Numbered from the stretch's first letter, positions 48,778-58,210 are shown. The stretch is 64,000 nt of DNA from Luteibacter mycovicinus (GCF_000745235.1 NZ_JQNL01000001.1:992001-1056000), one strand, 5' to 3'. Notes: generated from the letters alone by a model not told the origin. A program made the numbers and translations.

Positions 48778-48976
48778 GACGGGTCAGGCGCCGAAAACGG
48801 ACGGAAGGAAGAGGGTCGGGAGCACGGAGCCGGCCTGGGGCTGTGAGTCAGTCCCATATGATGCCACAGCCCGGCTTCGGCCCGACTTAGATGGGGCGGG
48901 GGCCGACTTGTCCGTGGCGAATCGCCGCGCCCCTCTGGCGCTGCAACACAACGGGGCGGACCATTTGTATTACGCT

Positions 48977-48998
48977 TGAACGGTTGTGACTCCGTTCA
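48977..48998 (+). promoter_or_regulatory. Inverted repeat upstream of the POT transporter
   Basis: TGAACGG-TTGTGACT-CCGTTCA, a perfect 7-bp dyad with an 8-base centre, 64 bases before the start codon. GTATTACGC just upstream may act as a -10. It may be an operator or an mRNA hairpin. The rest of 48778-49062 shows nothing I can name. Confidence 0.4.
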
Positions 48999-49062
48999 GG
49001 GTCACGGCGATGGGAGCGGGCTTACGGGCCCGTTCGCTGTTTCCAATGCGTCCGGAAAATAC

Positions 49063-50598
49063 ATGGCAACCCAGAACCCGCCCGTTTCACAGACCAAGTC
49101 TTTCAGCACGGTCTTCCTCATCGAGATGTGGGAGCGCTTCGGCTTCTACGGCATGCAGGTGCTGATGGTCACCTACATGGTGAAGAAGCTCGGCTTCCCC
49201 GATGTCGACGCCAATCTCGTCTGGGGCGCGGCTTCCGCCCTGATCTACGCGACCCCCGCCATCGGCGGCTGGATCGGCGACAAATTCCTCGGCACCCGCC
49301 GTACCATGCTGACCGGTGCCGTCGTGCTCATGGTCGGCTACGCGCTGCTGTGGATTCCGACCAACAACACCTATTTCCTGTACGTCGCTCTCGGCGTGAT
49401 CATCCTCGGCAACGGCCTGTTCAAGCCCAACGCCGGCAACCTCGTGCGCAAGATCTACGAAGGCGACGAGGTCAAGATCGACAGCGCGTTCACCATCTAC
49501 TACATGGCGGTGAACGTCGGCTCGACCATCTCCATGATCCTGACGCCCTGGATCCGCGACTACGTCGGCGAGCACTACGGCGACGCACTGGGCTGGCACA
49601 CCGCGTTCGGCGTCTGCTCCATCGGCCTGATCCTCGGTCTGATCAATTACTTCTTCATGCGCCGCACCCTGGCCCACGTCGGCTCGGCACCGGACGAACA
49701 CCCGCCGGTGGCGAAGAACGTGCTCGGCATCATCGGCGCGGGCATCCTGATCATCGCCGCGTCGTCGTACATCCTGCAGAACCAGAGCGTCGCGCAGGCC
49801 TGTGTCTATATCGCGGGCGTCGTCATCCTCGGCATTTTCGCGTACCTCATCTACGCCAGCGAAACCGGTGAGCGCGCCGGCCTCATCGCCGCACTGGTGC
49901 TGACCATTCAGACGATTTTCTTCTTCATCTTCTACCAGCAGATGTCGACCTCGCTGAACCTGTTCGCGCAGCGCAACGTCGACCTCGACTTCAGCCTGTT
50001 CGGCCTGCACATCCTCACGTGGATCCCCGAGCAGTTCCAGTCGCTCAACGCCATCTGGATCGTGGTTCTGTCGCCGATCCTGGTCTGGATCTACAACGCC
50101 CTCGGTCGTCGCGGGAAGGACTTTCCGGTCGCCGCCAAGTTCGCCCTGGGTTTCGTCGCCGTGGCCGTCGGCTTCTTCATGTACGGTCTGGGCGCCACCA
50201 CCGCGATCGCCGGCAAAATTTCCTCCTGGTACATGGTGTGGGGCTACGGCTTCTATTCGCTGGGCGAGATCCTGGTCAGCGGCCTCGGCCTCGCCATGAT
50301 CGCGCGCTACGTGCCGGCACGCATGGGCGGTTTCATGATGGGCGCCTACTACGTCGCCTCCGGCGTGGCCCAGTACATGGGCAGCGTGGTGGCCAACTAT
50401 GCCGCCATCCCGGACAACATCACCGACCCACTGGAATCGCTGCGCATCTACACCAGCCTGTTCAACAAGCTGGGCTTCGTGGGCGTGGGTTGCGTCGCCA
50501 TCGCCGTGGCCATGCTGCCGCTGATGAAAAAGCTGTCGTTGAACCACGCGCTGGCCAACGTGCCGCCGGTTCCGCCGGTTCACAACGAAGACCTGTAA
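49063..50598 (+). CDS. POT/PTR-family proton-coupled peptide transporter
   Basis: 511 residues from the ATG at 49063 (GGAA upstream). The proton-coupling motif ExxER is in EMWERFGFYGMQV; GGWIGDKFLGTRRTM and the FYxxxNxGS-like YYMAVNVGSTISM are also present. Twelve to fourteen membrane helices. Imports di- and tripeptides. The S9 peptidase and TonB receptors in the window suggest that peptides are a nutrient for this organism. A terminator follows. Confidence 0.95.
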   Translation: MATQNPPVSQTKSFSTVFLIEMWERFGFYGMQVLMVTYMVKKLGFPDVDANLVWGAASALIYATPAIGGWIGDKFLGTRRTMLTGAVVLMVGYALLWIPTNNTYFLYVALGVIILGNGLFKPNAGNLVRKIYEGDEVKIDSAFTIYYMAVNVGSTISMILTPWIRDYVGEHYGDALGWHTAFGVCSIGLILGLINYFFMRRTLAHVGSAPDEHPPVAKNVLGIIGAGILIIAASSYILQNQSVAQACVYIAGVVILGIFAYLIYASETGERAGLIAALVLTIQTIFFFIFYQQMSTSLNLFAQRNVDLDFSLFGLHILTWIPEQFQSLNAIWIVVLSPILVWIYNALGRRGKDFPVAAKFALGFVAVAVGFFMYGLGATTAIAGKISSWYMVWGYGFYSLGEILVSGLGLAMIARYVPARMGGFMMGAYYVASGVAQYMGSVVANYAAIPDNITDPLESLRIYTSLFNKLGFVGVGCVAIAVAMLPLMKKLSLNHALANVPPVPPVHNEDL

Positions 50599-50605
50599 AA
50601 CGGTG

Positions 50606-50630
50606 AGGGCCGCCCCACGCGGGCGGCCCT
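50606..50630 (+). terminator. Hairpin after the POT transporter
   Basis: Perfect 10-bp stem AGGGCCGCCC/GGGCGGCCCT with a 5-base loop, followed only by CCTTCC. Probable terminator before the RegB-like gene. Confidence 0.65.
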
Positions 50631-50656
50631 CCTTCCTGCAACGAGATCGATAACCC

Positions 50657-51937
50657 GTGAGCGACACCCTGCATTCGCCATCGTCCCGCTCCGGTCCCTT
50701 CGCACTAGCGCGTACGCTCGCCTGGCTCCGCCTTTGCGCCATCGCGGGTCAGAGCGTAGCCATCCTCTCCTGCGTCACCCTGCTCCGCCTCGACGTGCCG
50801 CTGCTGCCGCTGATGATCGGTGTGTGCATCCTGGCCGTCTTCGCCGCCACCGCCGCGTTCCGCCTCGGTATGCCGTGGAAGGTGAGCGAGGGCGAGGCCA
50901 TCGTGCACATCGCCGCCGATACGCTGGTGCTGGGTTACCTGCTCTTTTTCACCGGTGGCGCCTCGAATCCGTTCGTCGCGCTGCTGCTGGTACCGATCGC
51001 GCTGTCCGCGGCCGCCCTGTCCATCGCCGGCGTGTCGCTGGTGGCGATCCTGACGGGTGTGGCCTATGTGCTGCTGGTGCCCTATCACCTGCCGCTGCCG
51101 ACGCTGGGCGATAAAGCCCAGGATTTCGACCTGTACGTCGCGGGTATGGGCGTCAACTTCGTGATCATGGCGGTCCTGCTCGGCGTCTTCATCAGCAATC
51201 TGGCCAAGGCGATCCGCGTGCAGCAAGGCGAAGTGCAGCGTGTACGCGAACGTGCCCTGCGCGACGAGGGCATCCTCGCCATCGCCACGCAGGCCGCGGG
51301 TGCTGCGCACGAACTGAATACGCCGCTGTCGACCATGCGCACCCTGCTTCCCGAGATCCGCCGCGAGCATGCGGGCGACAACGCGCTGGGTGACGACCTC
51401 GACCTGCTCGACGGCCAGGTCGAACGCTGCCGTACCATCCTTCGCGAAATGGTCGCTTTCGGCCAGGCGCAGCTGTCCCAGGTGCCCGAACGGATCACCC
51501 TCGACCAGTTCATCCACGGCGTCATGGAGCGTTTTCAGCTGCTCCGGCCGGAGGCCGAAGTCAGCCTGTCCGTCGAACCCGGGGCCGGACGTGTCGCGCT
51601 GCGCTCGCCGCCCGGGCTGCGCCACGCCCTGATCAACCTGCTCAACAACGCCGCGGACGCCTCCGCCATGAACGAGAGTACGGCGGTCTCGCTGGCGATC
51701 GGCATCGTCGGCCCCTGGCTGGAGCTGGTCGTCACGGACGAGGGTCCGGGATTTGACGAGTTCGACGAACTGGGTACGCTCGGCCTGTCGCAGAAGGATA
51801 CCGGCCTCGGCATCGGGCTCGCGCTGGCGGAAGCCACCGCGGAACGCCTCGACGGCGAGCTTGCCGCAAGCAACACTGGCCACGGCGCGCAGATGCGCCT
51901 GCGCCTTCCCCTTTCGGTCATCGGAGACCATACATGA
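50657..51937 (+). CDS. RegB/PrrB/ActS-type redox sensor histidine kinase
   Basis: 426 residues from a GTG start. Six membrane helices; the quinone-binding heptapeptide region reads GGASNPF near residue 101. H-box AAHELNTPLSTM with His218. The redox Cys of RegB is present as Cys258 in ERCRTILREM. N-box LLNNAADASA, G-boxes DEGPGF and GLGIGLALAEA are intact. RegB proteins sense the quinone pool and oxidation state. Stop overlaps the response regulator start by four bases (ATGA). Confidence 0.9.
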   Translation: MSDTLHSPSSRSGPFALARTLAWLRLCAIAGQSVAILSCVTLLRLDVPLLPLMIGVCILAVFAATAAFRLGMPWKVSEGEAIVHIAADTLVLGYLLFFTGGASNPFVALLLVPIALSAAALSIAGVSLVAILTGVAYVLLVPYHLPLPTLGDKAQDFDLYVAGMGVNFVIMAVLLGVFISNLAKAIRVQQGEVQRVRERALRDEGILAIATQAAGAAHELNTPLSTMRTLLPEIRREHAGDNALGDDLDLLDGQVERCRTILREMVAFGQAQLSQVPERITLDQFIHGVMERFQLLRPEAEVSLSVEPGAGRVALRSPPGLRHALINLLNNAADASAMNESTAVSLAIGIVGPWLELVVTDEGPGFDEFDELGTLGLSQKDTGLGIGLALAEATAERLDGELAASNTGHGAQMRLRLPLSVIGDHT

Positions 51938-52515
51938 ACGATATCGCCCCACCCGGCGGCCGCCCCCTGCTGATCGTCGATGACGACGCGACGTTCGCCC
52001 GCGTGCTCGGGCGTGCGCTCACATCGCGCGGCTTCGAGGTCATCGCCACGGACAACGTGGACGATGCGCGCGCGCTCACCCGCCGCCACCAGCCTCGCTA
52101 CTGCGTTCTCGACCTCAAGCTGGGTGACGAGAACGGCCTTCGCCTGATTCCCGAACTGCAGTCGCTGGTTCCGGACATCCGCGTGCTCTTGCTGACCGGC
52201 TACGCGTCCATCGCCACGGCGGTCGAGGCGATCAAGCGGGGCGCGCATGACTACCTTGCCAAGCCGGTGGATGCGGACGCCGTCGTTCGCGCGTTGCTGG
52301 ACGGCGATTCGGGTCCGATGGATGCCGACGATCTGGTCGACGCGCCGGACGCGCCGTTGCCGCTGCGTCGTCTGGAGTGGGAACACATCCAGCGCGTGCT
52401 GACCGAATGCGAAGGCAACATCTCTGAAACGGCGCGTCGTCTGGGCATGCATCGACGCACGCTGCAGCGCAAGCTGAGCAAACACCCCGTGCGCGAGCGG
52501 CCGGACGAGACGTGA
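51934..52515 (+). CDS. RegA/PrrA/ActR-type response regulator
   Basis: 193 residues. Receiver domain with DDD at residues 16-18 (VDDDATF), phospho-acceptor Asp60 in VLDLKLGDENG, Thr in LTGY, Lys in AKPV. A short linker precedes the Fis-type helix-turn-helix EGNISETARRLGMHRRTLQRK, the RegA signature. It works with the kinase at 50657 to adjust respiratory and redox genes. Confidence 0.93.
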   Translation: MNDIAPPGGRPLLIVDDDATFARVLGRALTSRGFEVIATDNVDDARALTRRHQPRYCVLDLKLGDENGLRLIPELQSLVPDIRVLLLTGYASIATAVEAIKRGAHDYLAKPVDADAVVRALLDGDSGPMDADDLVDAPDAPLPLRRLEWEHIQRVLTECEGNISETARRLGMHRRTLQRKLSKHPVRERPDET

Positions 52516-52561
52516 TTTAACGCGGGATGATCGTGGCGCGGCAGGAACGCGTGCCGACGCC

Positions 52562-53554
52562 TTACGCTTCGACCGCTTGTGGATTCGGGAAGCGGACACT
52601 CGAGACACGGCTCGCACCCGGCAACGATCGGGTTTCGAGGGGCCATTCGAAGCGGTCGGAAAGACGCCGGGCGATCGCCAGGTCGAAACCGTGCGGATTC
52701 ACCGAAGCATGTCGACGCGTACCCGGATCGGGCGTCGTGTCGACGGCGGGGTTGATCACGCTGACGCTGCCCGGCATGACGGTGACCACGATCGTGCCCT
52801 GGTCGGTCTGCTGAAGCGCATGCCGGATCAGCTGTCCGCAGAGCACCGCGAATACCCGCGGCGACGCATGCAGGGCGAACGTCGCCGGTTCGTCGAGGAT
52901 CAGCTCCACCGGACGGCCCGCGATGAGCTCCCGCGCGTAGTCCACTTCCTGGCGAAGCACGGTGTTGACGATGAAGTCTTCCTCGGCCAGACCCTGATCC
53001 GACTCGCGCGAGAGGATCAGGAAAGCCTCGACCAGCGCTTCGAGTTCGCGGGTCGAACGGCGGATGCGTTCCAGTGACCGGTGGCCGAAATCCGACAGAT
53101 CGGTTTCGTCGGCCAGCATGTCCGAGGACATCTTGATGACGGTCAGCGGGCTGCGCAGTTCGTGGCTGGCGTCACGGGTGAAGTTGCGCTCGCGTTCACT
53201 GTAGCCTTCGAGCCGTGAAGCAAGACCGTGCAGTCCGCGCAGGAGCTTGGAGACGTCGCCGTCCGACTTCCTGCCCTTCTGCTCATCCAGCGCCGCCATG
53301 TCGGGCCGTTCCGAATCCCAGCCATCGAGCAGTTTGGCAAGGGCCGCGACCGGAAGCCATTCGCGGGACACGGCCAGCCACGCCAGGCCGCCCGAAGAGA
53401 GCATGATGGCGATCGCGGCGCCGATCGGCGCGACGTTGTTCGCAGCCATCACCGAAGCGATGACCACGACGAGGGTCTGCAGAGTGAAGACCACCGCGAT
53501 ACGGGCCTTGAACGAGCCCCGCCGGGTGGTCCCCCGCGATTTGCTGCCTTCCAT
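52562..53554 (-). CDS. Sensor histidine kinase with degenerate ATP-binding domain
   Basis: 330 residues. Two N-terminal membrane helices with almost no periplasmic loop between them. The dimerisation domain is normal: RDASHELRSPLTVIKM with the phospho-accepting His. The catalytic domain is not: the N-box is LIRHALQQTDQG without the essential Asn, the G1 position reads VINPAVD in place of DxGxG, and G2 is HGFDLAIARRL. It may act mainly as a phosphatase or use an unusual nucleotide site. It follows the response regulator by 26 bases. Confidence 0.82.
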   Translation of the reverse strand: MEGSKSRGTTRRGSFKARIAVVFTLQTLVVVIASVMAANNVAPIGAAIAIMLSSGGLAWLAVSREWLPVAALAKLLDGWDSERPDMAALDEQKGRKSDGDVSKLLRGLHGLASRLEGYSERERNFTRDASHELRSPLTVIKMSSDMLADETDLSDFGHRSLERIRRSTRELEALVEAFLILSRESDQGLAEEDFIVNTVLRQEVDYARELIAGRPVELILDEPATFALHASPRVFAVLCGQLIRHALQQTDQGTIVVTVMPGSVSVINPAVDTTPDPGTRRHASVNPHGFDLAIARRLSDRFEWPLETRSLPGASRVSSVRFPNPQAVEA

Positions 53555-53580
53555 CGACTATGCCTGGTCCTGCACGTTCC

Positions 53581-54309
53581 TCATGCCGTCTGCGACGCGG
53601 CGACTTCGGAATCCAGGTCGGCCAGGCGGTAGCCAGCCGAATGGATCGTGTGCAGCAGAGGACGGTCGAACGGTTTGTCGATCACGCGGCGCAGGTTGTA
53701 CAGGTGCGAACGCAGGGTGTCGGAATCGGGCAGCGTGTCGCCCCAGATCTCGCGCTCGATATCACGGCGGCTGACCACGCGCGGCGATTCGCGCATGAGG
53801 ATGGCAAGCAGCTTGAGGCCGATCGGCGAGACGGTCAGTTCCTGCCCGCCGCGGGTAAGGCGCAGCGTGGCCGTGTCCAGTGTCATGTCGCCCACGTTGA
53901 GCACCTCGGACGAGACCTGACGGCGGTCGCGACGGATCAGTGCGCGAAGACGGGCCTCCAGTTCGCGAACCTCGAACGGCTTGACCAGATAATCGTCCGC
54001 GCCAGCCTCGAGGCCGACCAGCTTGTCTTCCAGGGTATCGCGTGCCGTCAGCATCAGGACCGGCGTCGACTTCTTGCCGTCCTTGCGCAATTTACGGCAC
54101 ACATCCAGACCGTCCATGCCCGGGAGCATCAGGTCCAGCACGATGACGTCGTAGCTGTTCGAAACAGCGAGGTGCAGGCCACTGACGCCATCCGCGGCGT
54201 AGTCGACCGAATAGCCCCTGCGCTCGAGGAACTCGCCGACCATCTCGGCAATCTGGCGGTTGTCTTCGACCAGAAGGATCAGGCCTGCCTGTTCATCGCG
54301 GTTGCTCAT
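53581..54309 (-). CDS. OmpR-family response regulator
   Basis: 242 residues from the ATG at 54309, chosen because GGAGTGGAG lies upstream. Receiver with VEDN, Asp in VLDLMLPGMDG, LTARD and VKPFE. Winged-helix output with VSPIGLKLLAILMRESPRVVSR and SHLYNLRRVIDKPF. It is the partner of the kinase at 52562 and probably controls its own operon through the dyads at 54329-54399. Confidence 0.93.
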   Translation of the reverse strand: MSNRDEQAGLILLVEDNRQIAEMVGEFLERRGYSVDYAADGVSGLHLAVSNSYDVIVLDLMLPGMDGLDVCRKLRKDGKKSTPVLMLTARDTLEDKLVGLEAGADDYLVKPFEVRELEARLRALIRRDRRQVSSEVLNVGDMTLDTATLRLTRGGQELTVSPIGLKLLAILMRESPRVVSRRDIEREIWGDTLPDSDTLRSHLYNLRRVIDKPFDRPLLHTIHSAGYRLADLDSEVAASQTA

Positions 54310-54328
54310 CGCTCCACTCCTACGCTGA

Positions 54329-54399
54329 TTCACAAATGTGAAGAGTTAACGGCCGGACCAGTGAGTACCGTGTGAAGACCGAAAATGAGCATTCATTTT
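54329..54399. promoter_or_regulatory. Two dyads upstream of the response regulator
   Basis: TTCACA-AA-TGTGAA at 54329-54342 and AAAATGA-GCAT-TCATTTT at 54382-54399. TGTGAAGA also occurs as a direct repeat at 54337 and 54371, about three helical turns apart, as OmpR-type regulators often prefer. Confidence 0.5.
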
Positions 54400-54427
54400 G
54401 CGTACGAGGACGTGCACGTGGCGTCGT

Positions 54428-55039
54428 CTACCTAAGTAGCGGCGTAAGCATTTTCCACACATTCTCCGCGACGCGAGGCTCGCCCTTTGCCGTCGGATGA
54501 AGGCCATCGTCCTGCATCAGGCCGGGGTCCAGCGCCACGCCGTCGAGCAGGAAGGGAAGCAGAGGCACCTTGTGCTTCGCCGCGGCGTCCGCATACACCT
54601 TGCGCAAGCCGTCGCGGTATTGCGGGCCATAGTTGACCGGCAGTTCGATCCCCAGCAGGAGGACTTTGGCGCCCGCCCCCTTCGCCGCATCGATCATGAC
54701 GTCGAGGTTGGCCGCCAGCTGCCCCAGGGGTAAGCCCTGCAATCCATCGTTCGCGCCCAGTTCGATCACCACCACGCCGGGACGCTGCGCCTTGAGCAGG
54801 CCAGGCAGGCGATTCCGGCCGCTCAGTGAGGTTTCGCCGCTGATGCTGGCATTGACCATCGTCCACGGCGTCGCCATCTTCGATGTGCGAGCGTCGAGGA
54901 GGCGCACCCATCCGGCATCCACCGGAATGTTGTGTGCCGCCGACAACGAGTCCCCGAGCACCAGCACCTTACGTGGCGCATCCGCCGCGGAGGCGATGGC
55001 GCAGCAAACCCATAGCAACAGGACCAGGCAACGACGCAT
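54428..55039 (-). CDS. tesA: Arylesterase/lysophospholipase TesA (SGNH)
   Basis: 203 residues from the ATG at 55039. Signal peptide MRRCLVLLLWVCCAIASA. Nucleophile Ser31 in LGDSLSAAH, oxyanion Asn in ELGANDGLQG, and Asp/His in DDGLHPTAKG. The start codon overlaps the start codon of ybbA on the other strand. In E. coli tesA and ybbA are also divergent and overlapping. Periplasmic esterase/thioesterase. Confidence 0.93.
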   Translation of the reverse strand: MRRCLVLLLWVCCAIASAADAPRKVLVLGDSLSAAHNIPVDAGWVRLLDARTSKMATPWTMVNASISGETSLSGRNRLPGLLKAQRPGVVVIELGANDGLQGLPLGQLAANLDVMIDAAKGAGAKVLLLGIELPVNYGPQYRDGLRKVYADAAAKHKVPLLPFLLDGVALDPGLMQDDGLHPTAKGEPRVAENVWKMLTPLLR

Positions 55040-55724
55040 GAGCGATTCTTCCCGTGTTCTTCTCGAAGTGGCCGATGTTAGCAAGTCGGTTTTCGGCCCG
55101 GAGGGACGACTCGACATCCTCTCCGGGGTCAACCTCCGCGTGGCCGCCGGTGAGAGCTTCGCCATCGTTGGCGCATCCGGTTCCGGAAAGACCACCCTGC
55201 TCGGCCTGCTGGCCGGTCTCGATGTGGCGACATCCGGCAGTGTGAGGATCGACGGGCAGGCACTGGAGGCGGTCGACGAAGAAGCTCGCGCCGCCATCCG
55301 CCGACGTCTGGTCGGTTTCGTGTTCCAGTCGTTCCATCTGCTCCCGGCGCTGACGGCCGAAGAGAACGTGATGCTGCCGCTGGAGCTCGAAGGCGACGAC
55401 TCGGCGCGGGAACGCGCCCACGCCGCACTCGACTCGGTCGGCCTGGCCGCACGGCGCCGGCACTATCCCGCGCAGCTGTCAGGTGGCGAGCAGCAGCGCG
55501 TGGCGCTCGCACGCGCGTTCGTCCACCGGCCGCGAATCCTGTTTGCCGACGAGCCTACCGGCAATCTCGACCAGCACACGGGCGAACACATCGGCGACCT
55601 GCTCTTCGAAATGAACCGGCAGCATGCGACCACGCTCATCCTGGTCACCCACGATCCCCGCCTGGCGGCGCGCTGCGCCCGCTCGGCGGAACTGCATGAA
55701 GGCCGCCTCGGAGTTCCTGCATGA
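55038..55724 (+). CDS. ybbA: ABC transporter ATP-binding protein YbbA (LolD-like)
   Basis: 228 residues. Walker A GASGSGKTTLL, Q-loop VFQSFHLLPAL, signature LSGGEQQRVALARAF, Walker B ILFADEPTGNLD, H-switch LVTHD. Works with the permease at 55721; the E. coli pair is thought to export or release envelope molecules. Its ATG shares two bases with the tesA start (CATG), so any ribosome binding site lies within tesA on the other strand. Confidence 0.93.
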   Translation: MSDSSRVLLEVADVSKSVFGPEGRLDILSGVNLRVAAGESFAIVGASGSGKTTLLGLLAGLDVATSGSVRIDGQALEAVDEEARAAIRRRLVGFVFQSFHLLPALTAEENVMLPLELEGDDSARERAHAALDSVGLAARRRHYPAQLSGGEQQRVALARAFVHRPRILFADEPTGNLDQHTGEHIGDLLFEMNRQHATTLILVTHDPRLAARCARSAELHEGRLGVPA

Positions 55725-58204
55725 ACGTCGCACGGCTCGCCCTGCGTACGCTGCGCCGCGAGTGGCATCTGGTCGAACTGCGCACGCTCGCCGCGTCGCT
55801 GGTGCTTGCCGTCATCGCGCTCGGCGTGGTCGCCACGCTGTCCACCCGCATCGAGCGGGGCATCCTCGCGAGCGCCGCCGAACTGATCGGTGGCGATCTG
55901 GGCGTATCCGCGCCGGCGCCATTGCCTGAGCCCATGCTCCGTTCGGCGCAGGACGACGGACTCACGGCATCGCGCGGCGCGGCCTTTCGCAGCGTGGCTT
56001 TTGTGGGCGAACACAGCCAGTTGCTCGATGTCCAGGCGACGGATGCGGCTTACCCGCTGCGCGGCACGCTGGAAGTCCGTGGTGCCGACGGCAAGGGCCG
56101 CAGTGCCCACGGCCCCGGACGCGGCGAACTCTTCCTCGATCACCGGGCCATGGTCGGCCTCGGCATCCACGCCGGCCAGACCGTCCAGGTGGGCGGACGC
56201 GACCTTCGCGTCAGCGCCGAACTCGTCCGCCAGCCCGACGGCGGTGAACTGTTCGCTCTCGCGCCGCGTGCGCTGATGAATCTCGACGACGCGACGGAGG
56301 CCGGGCTCCTGTCCGTCGGCAGTCGCGCCCGTCACCGGCTGCTGGTCTCGGGTCCGCCGGCGGCGGTCGCCACATGGCGCACATCGCTGGAAGCGAACGC
56401 CCTGCCCCAGGGCGCCGACCTGATCACACCGGAGAAAATGCAGGAGCGCATGCGCTCGGCATTCGATCGCGCCAGCGCCTTCCTGCGCCTGACCGCCCTG
56501 CTCTCCGCCCTGCTCGCGGGTGTCGCTATCGCGCTGGCATCGTCGCGCTATGCACGACGCAAGGCGTCCGAAGTCGCGCTGCTGCGCGCGCTCGGCACGC
56601 CGCGCCGACGCGTGGTCGCGCTGCTGGTCAGCACGCTGACCGCGCTGGCGCTGCCCGCCGCCGCCGTGGGCATGCTGATTGCGATCGGCCTCGCCCAGGG
56701 CGCGTGGTACTTCGCGCGCCAGCTGTTCGACAACATTCCGACCACCCTGCCGCTGGGACCGGTCTTTGCCGCCGCCGCGATGGGCCTGGCCGTGCTCGCC
56801 GGCTTCGCGCTGCCGCCGCTCGTGCGCCTCGCCGAAGTGCCGCCGGTCGCCGTGTTCCGCGAGTCGATGCAGCGACGCGTCCGCCGCTTCGACGTGCTGT
56901 ACCTCATCCCGCTGCTGACCGCGATCGCGCTGGTGTGGGTGCAAAGCGATTCGGCCAGACTGGCCGGCATCCTCGCGGCGAGCCTGAGCGGCGTCGCCGT
57001 CGTCGCCGCGCTGCTTTCGGCCCTGCTGCTGGTCATCGCACGCCGCGTCGCCCCCGGCGCGCACCCCGCGCTTCGTCTGGGCCTTGCGGCGCTGGCACGC
57101 CGACGCGGGATGTCGCTGATCCAGGCCACCGCGCTGTCGCTCGGCCTGTGCGCCCTCCTCCTGCTCGCCGTGATCGCTCCGTCGCTGCTCGACGGCTGGC
57201 GACGCGAACTGCCTGCCGATACACCCAACTGGTTCGCGCTCAACCTGCAGGACGACCAGCGAGACGCTTTCACCAACGCGCTGACTCACATGGGTGCGAG
57301 CCGGACCAACATGATGCCGCTCGCCGTGGGCAAGCTCACCGCGATCAACGGCAAGTCGATCGACACACTCACCTTCGACGACCAGCAGGGCCGCGATTCG
57401 GCCGATCAGCAGTTGCGCCTCTCGTGGAGCGCGGAGCTCCCGCCGTCGAATCAGATCGTCGCTGGCGCATGGCCCGGCGCCTCGCCGGCGCAGGCCGAAG
57501 TGTCCGTCGATACGTCGTGGCGTGACCGTTTCCAGCTGAAGCTCGGCGACACCCTTCGTTTCGAGGTGGGCGAAGGCAGCCTCGACGCGCGCATCACCAG
57601 CATCCGCAAGGTCGACTGGAGCTCGTTCCGGGTCAACTTCTTCCTGATGCTCGATCCGGCCCACGCGGCCGATCTTCCGCACACGTGGCTGACCAGTTTC
57701 TATCTGCCCCGCGGCCACGCGGATGAGTTGTCGAAGCTGTCGCGCGACTACGGCAACCTCAGCCTGATCGACGTGGATGCGCTGCTCGACCGCGTCCGCG
57801 AGATCGTCGACCGCGTCGGCGGCGCCGTGCGCTGGGTACTTGGTTTCAGCCTGCTGGCGGGCGCGCTCGTGCTGACGGCCGCCCTGGCGGCGAGCGCACA
57901 GGAGCGGCGGAAGGAAGCCGCTCTGCTGCGCACGCTCGGCGCCACCCGCCTGCAACTGAGGGCGGCCGCGGCCTGCGAGTTCGCGCTGCTGGGTCTGGTC
58001 GCCGGCCTGACGGCGGCACTCGGTGCCACGGGCGCGGGTATCTGGCTCGGCCAGGCGGTGTTCCGTATCGAAAACTTCGTGCCGCCGCTGTGGCCGCTCA
58101 TCGGCGCCGCCGCGCTGGCGGCGCTGGTGGTCATGCTGATCGGCCTGTACGGGACGCGACGCGTGCTCAACACATCGCCGATGGCGCTGCTGCGGGAAGG
58201 CTGA
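55721..58204 (+). CDS. ybbP: FtsX-like ABC permease YbbP
   Basis: 827 residues, about ten membrane helices with two FtsX modules. ALRTLRREWHLVELRTL near the N-terminus, RKASEVALLRALGTPRRRVV and RRKEAALLRTLGATRLQLR before the two FtsX coupling regions, and SPMALLREG at the end. Start overlaps ybbA by four bases (ATGA). Its stop is 6 bases from the convergent rimI stop. Confidence 0.92.
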   Translation: MNVARLALRTLRREWHLVELRTLAASLVLAVIALGVVATLSTRIERGILASAAELIGGDLGVSAPAPLPEPMLRSAQDDGLTASRGAAFRSVAFVGEHSQLLDVQATDAAYPLRGTLEVRGADGKGRSAHGPGRGELFLDHRAMVGLGIHAGQTVQVGGRDLRVSAELVRQPDGGELFALAPRALMNLDDATEAGLLSVGSRARHRLLVSGPPAAVATWRTSLEANALPQGADLITPEKMQERMRSAFDRASAFLRLTALLSALLAGVAIALASSRYARRKASEVALLRALGTPRRRVVALLVSTLTALALPAAAVGMLIAIGLAQGAWYFARQLFDNIPTTLPLGPVFAAAAMGLAVLAGFALPPLVRLAEVPPVAVFRESMQRRVRRFDVLYLIPLLTAIALVWVQSDSARLAGILAASLSGVAVVAALLSALLLVIARRVAPGAHPALRLGLAALARRRGMSLIQATALSLGLCALLLLAVIAPSLLDGWRRELPADTPNWFALNLQDDQRDAFTNALTHMGASRTNMMPLAVGKLTAINGKSIDTLTFDDQQGRDSADQQLRLSWSAELPPSNQIVAGAWPGASPAQAEVSVDTSWRDRFQLKLGDTLRFEVGEGSLDARITSIRKVDWSSFRVNFFLMLDPAHAADLPHTWLTSFYLPRGHADELSKLSRDYGNLSLIDVDALLDRVREIVDRVGGAVRWVLGFSLLAGALVLTAALAASAQERRKEAALLRTLGATRLQLRAAAACEFALLGLVAGLTAALGATGAGIWLGQAVFRIENFVPPLWPLIGAAALAALVVMLIGLYGTRRVLNTSPMALLREG

Positions 58205-58210
58205 GTCGGC

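Noticed and set aside
55463..57955. 830-codon open frame on the minus strand
   Set aside because: Antisense of ybbP; Gln/Arg-rich shadow.
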